Shown one piece after another: positions 62,201 through 64,000 of a stretch of DNA of 64,000 nucleotides (position 1 is the first letter of the stretch; each line of letters starts with the position of its first letter). The translations under genes were made by a program, and so were the position numbers. The stretch is from Juglans regia (lineage: Eukaryota; Streptophyta; Magnoliopsida; Fagales; Juglandaceae). The stretch is taken from positions 28,496,724 to 28,560,723 of the forward strand of contig NC_049908.1 in NCBI RefSeq assembly GCF_001411555.2. The letters are read 5' to 3'. Under the pieces are notes generated by a model. It had not been told where the DNA came from and did no database searches. It was given only the letters and a program-made list of their open reading frames with translations.

Positions 62201-64000
62201 ACCTCTCTTCACCCATCTCAAATGTTGGACAAACAGAAAGGCAAGAATCCCTCAGGTAATGCTTATCCTCTTAGTGATAGTGTTTCATATGAAAAGTTGT
62301 CCAATTTGCATAGAGCTTTTGTTGCCTCAATTACATCCCAACATGAACCTAGAACTTATCAAGAAGCCAAAAATTCACCTGAATGGTGCACAGCCATGAG
62401 AGCTGAAATAGAAGCTCTTGAACTTAATAACACTTGGGCCTTAGTTGATTTACCACCGAATAAGGAATCAATTGGGTGTAAATGGGTTTATAAGGTTAAG
62501 TTTAAAGCTGATGGGACTGTAGAGAGGCTTAAAGCAAGACTAGTAGCAAAGGGATACACCCAACAAGAAGGACTAGACTACCATGAGACTTTCTCACCTG
62601 TGGCTAAACTTGTCACTGTCAGAACCCTCTTGGCTGTAGCAGCAATAAAGGGATGGGGCATTTTCCAATTTGATGTAAATAATGCATTTTTGCATGGTGA
62701 GTTAGATGAGGAGGTGTATATGGAACTTCCTCCCGGTTATTCCAATGATGATAGTAAGAAAGTGTGCAAATTAAATAAGAGTTTATATGGATTGAAACAA
62801 GCATCACGGCAATGGTATTCTAAGCTTTCCAATTTTATTGTTGAACAAGGATTCACACAGTCTAAAGCTGATTACAGCTTGTTTACCAAGAGCACTAAAA
62901 GTTCATTCACAGCCATTTTGGTATATGTGGATGATATTATAGTGGCTGGTGATTGCATTGAAAGCATTAACTATCTCAAAACCACTCTTCATGAAAAATT
63001 CAGAATCAAAGACTTAGGCAAGCTGAAATTTTTCCTTGGAATTGAGGTGGCCAGGTCTGAAGATGGGATTCATATATGCCAGAGGAAGTATGCTCTAGAC
63101 ATTCTAAGTGACTCAGGGACCATTGGGTCTACACCAGCTAAAATCCCTATGGATCAAAACATGAAGTTGAGCAAGGAGGAGGGAGAGCTGCTCCCAGAAC
63201 CAACAATTTACAGAAGGCTAGTTGGTCGATTGCTATATTTGACAATAACTAGGCCTGATATTTCATATGCAGTCCAGGTATTAAGTCAATTTATGGATAG
63301 CCCTCGGGTACCACATCTACATACAGCACACAAGATCCTAAGATACATCAAAAGAGCACCAGGCCAAGGGTTATTTTATCCAAGAAATTCAAAGCTACAG
63401 CTACATGGGTACAGTGATTCAGATTGGGGAGCTTGTCCCGATAGCAGGAGGTCTGTGACAGGGTATTGTGTATTAATTGGTGAATCATTAGTGTCTTGGA
63501 AGTCCAAGAAACAACATGTTGTTTCCAGATCATCCTCAGAGGCAGAGTATAGGGCTATGGCTAATCTATGTTGTGAATTGACATGGCTCAAATATTTGTT
63601 CGAGGACTTACAAGTTGAACATTTCCAAGCTGCTTTCCTTTACTGTGATAACAAGTCAGCTTTATACATAGCCACCAATCCTGTCTTCCATGAAAGAACC
63701 AAGCATATAGAGCTTGATTGCCACCTAATTCGAGACAAGATACAAGAAGGAAGCATTATTACAAAACATGTATCTAGTAAATCACAAATGGCAGACATAC
63801 TAACCAAAGCTTTGGACTCCCAAAGTTTCTATTCTTGCATGCTCAAGATGGGAGTAGCAGATATCTACTCTCCATCTTGCGAGGGGCTGTTGAAGAGCAA
63901 TGGAGCTGCTGAGTTGGAAAGGCAAGAACAGTGTCTCTCACCCACATCAGCACTGGATGGCAAGTCAGCAGAGAGGAGAAAAAAAAAAAAAAAAAAGGAC
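59210..64000 (+). CDS. Copia gag-pol polyprotein, open through the window end
   Basis: One frame with no stop that I can find in 1,597 codons, running past the polypurine tract into the 3' LTR; its stop is outside the window. The N-terminus is a low-complexity DSNSETQNQ repeat (about residues 3-60), followed by a Copia gag domain (NYYSWARSMKRAL). Two zinc knuckles start near residues 319 (CSFCKISGHSLERC) and 342 (CSHCQIPGHTADKC). Protease: WIIDTGATDHM, Asp near 466. Integrase: HYRLGH..CSIC zinc finger, then catalytic D670 (HCDIWGP), D733 (RSDNGGEF) and E766 (VVERKHQH). Reverse transcriptase: FDVNNAFLHGEL and YVDDI (aspartates 1241-1242). RNase H: SDSDWGACPDSRRSVTGY and SSSEAEYRAM (Glu near 1444). 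All of these fall in register, so there are no indels. Confidence 0.93.
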   Translation, partial: MEDSNSETQNQDSNSDSNSETQTQNQDSNSETQNQDSNSETQNQSKVMEDSNSETQNQNQNPNPNKDPSHPSSPYYIGTNDGTGSMLVTHSLDASNYYSWARSMKRALRIKNKLSFIDGSLCEPTDPNDPLMEHWLRCNDIVITWMQNTMAVDIKCSTVYAETAHQLWLELEQRFAQQNAPRIFEIKHAITMLMQNQDAVSVYFSKLKTLLDELLNYEVIPSCSCGGLKIVVQNQQRDWVMKFLMGLNDSYKGIKAQILLIKPFPSLNEVYSIIQQEEKRREISTEGPVHNSMAMFTRGNYKEGGKPNISTQKRDRYYCSFCKISGHSLERCFKANPSKPVCSHCQIPGHTADKCFKLHGYPSTHKFDGRNRSSANQATASPTSAQDLVNDKSQVSLSQEQYSQLLALLKPATSPLHSNPSANNVQSIFASSSSDGNVHQISGMSLCMSVFNSKPSNKLNVPWIIDTGATDHMICSPLLFSSIQSQASHSVALPNGNIAAVTHIGTVRITNSLTLQDALCVPSFTFNLISARKLTQTLHCCLIFFPHFCYIQDLSVWRTIGMGEVRQGLYHILQREVSPSALSDALGKMSPLSSLRISASVTNNDQNFDVWHYRLGHSSYSVSNIDGDVHFSKNPSEKLCSICPLAKLHKLPFSISTHKTEKCFELLHCDIWGPCNETGSDGSKYFLTIVDDFSRCTWTYMLKLKSDATTSLQSFCAMIETQFETKIKIIRSDNGGEFNMKDFYFKKGIIHQRSCVETPQQNAVVERKHQHILNTARALRFQSSIPLKYWNHCILTAVHIINRTPSPMLSNKSPYQILFKKKPSYTHLKVFGCLAFATTIVNGRHKFDPRAKRCVFLGYPFGIKGYTLLDLETKRIFVSRNVVFYENVFPYKNKILTDTHVESNQNNISFTQIPTIFTESITTTSNIPQETEANSQNTISEQEVLDTFSQTESETSPQYSATHDYASNTTPISHLPRRSTRVRRAPSHLQDFICQQVTSLHPSQMLDKQKGKNPSGNAYPLSDSVSYEKLSNLHRAFVASITSQHEPRTYQEAKNSPEWCTAMRAEIEALELNNTWALVDLPPNKESIGCKWVYKVKFKADGTVERLKARLVAKGYTQQEGLDYHETFSPVAKLVTVRTLLAVAAIKGWGIFQFDVNNAFLHGELDEEVYMELPPGYSNDDSKKVCKLNKSLYGLKQASRQWYSKLSNFIVEQGFTQSKADYSLFTKSTKSSFTAILVYVDDIIVAGDCIESINYLKTTLHEKFRIKDLGKLKFFLGIEVARSEDGIHICQRKYALDILSDSGTIGSTPAKIPMDQNMKLSKEEGELLPEPTIYRRLVGRLLYLTITRPDISYAVQVLSQFMDSPRVPHLHTAHKILRYIKRAPGQGLFYPRNSKLQLHGYSDSDWGACPDSRRSVTGYCVLIGESLVSWKSKKQHVVSRSSSEAEYRAMANLCCELTWLKYLFEDLQVEHFQAAFLYCDNKSALYIATNPVFHERTKHIELDCHLIRDKIQEGSIITKHVSSKSQMADILTKALDSQSFYSCMLKMGVADIYSPSCEGLLKSNGAAELERQEQCLSPTSALDGKSAERRKKKKKKD
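59216..59385 (+). repeat. 27-bp in-frame repeats at the gag N-terminus
   Basis: Variants of a nine-codon unit encoding DSNSETQNQ, including shortened units and a reprise of the initial segment (KVMEDSNSETQNQ). The frame is kept throughout. Confidence 0.9.
63889..63896 (+). other. Polypurine tract
   Basis: The purine run GCGAGGGG just before CTGTTGAAG provides the plus-strand primer expected directly upstream of a 3' LTR. Confidence 0.7.
63898..64000 (+). repeat. 3' LTR of Copia retrotransposon (first 103 bp)
   Basis: Identical by eye to 58783-58885, including the full A18 homopolymer. Cut off by the window end. Confidence 0.95.

Larger units (their letters stand above)
58783..64000 (+). mobile_element. 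Nearly complete, apparently intact Ty1/Copia retrotransposon (3' end outside window)
   Basis: Order: 5' LTR 58783-59191, primer-binding site 59192-59203, single gag-pol frame from 59210, polypurine tract about 63889-63896, 3' LTR from 63898. Domain order protease, integrase, reverse transcriptase, RNase H is the Copia order. The element lies beside the 5'-most surviving PLD exon, on the opposite strand. An intact frame and identical visible LTR ends point to a recent insertion. Confidence 0.95.

Overview
The window is nuclear DNA from a eudicot plant, probably a woody Fagales-type species. The genes are intron-rich with GT-AG introns, the intergenic DNA is very AT-rich, and short MITEs beginning with variants of GGGTGCGTTTGGATG are dense; the taxonomic guess is inference from that MITE family. 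All host genes lie on the minus strand. From low to high coordinate they are: a stand-alone wall-associated-kinase galacturonan-binding protein (554-1183), a mitochondrial single-stranded DNA-binding protein (about 4545-7091), a complete TOPLESS-related corepressor of the TPR3 type (25 coding exons, 8076-21517), two tandem copies of a clade-E (EGR-type) PP2C phosphatase (28782-31065 and 38917-41208), the telomere CST-complex subunit TEN1 (49251-51499), and a broken phospholipase D zeta gene (54264-58645).

The right end is a young Ty1/Copia retrotransposon on the plus strand. It has a complete 5' LTR, an uninterrupted gag-pol frame and the first 103 bp of the 3' LTR, and it sits next to the broken PLD gene. 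A truncated LINE lies antisense in TPR3 intron 6, a LINE tail in intron 22, a hAT-like element with an 8-bp target duplication in intron 1, and a tRNA-derived SINE in TEN1 intron 1.

The main structural event is a direct tandem duplication of about 10 kb: copy A is about 26282-36254 and copy B about 36255-46934. It carries the entire PP2C gene, its 5' region and downstream DNA. Both gene copies are intact (370 codons, about seven amino-acid differences). Because one copy serves as the empty-site control for the other, exact boundaries can be read for a 179-bp TAA-flanked MITE and a 410-bp Mutator-like MITE with a 9-bp target duplication, both inserted in copy B after the duplication. MITEs inside the duplicates show many more transitions than the flanking DNA.

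PLD zeta, EGR PP2C and TOPLESS-related genes are also neighbours in Arabidopsis, so this block looks ancestral, with PLD decaying here while the PP2C was amplified. I saw no tRNA, rRNA or CRISPR, and no convincing undescribed protein system; the novelty is in gene and element structure.
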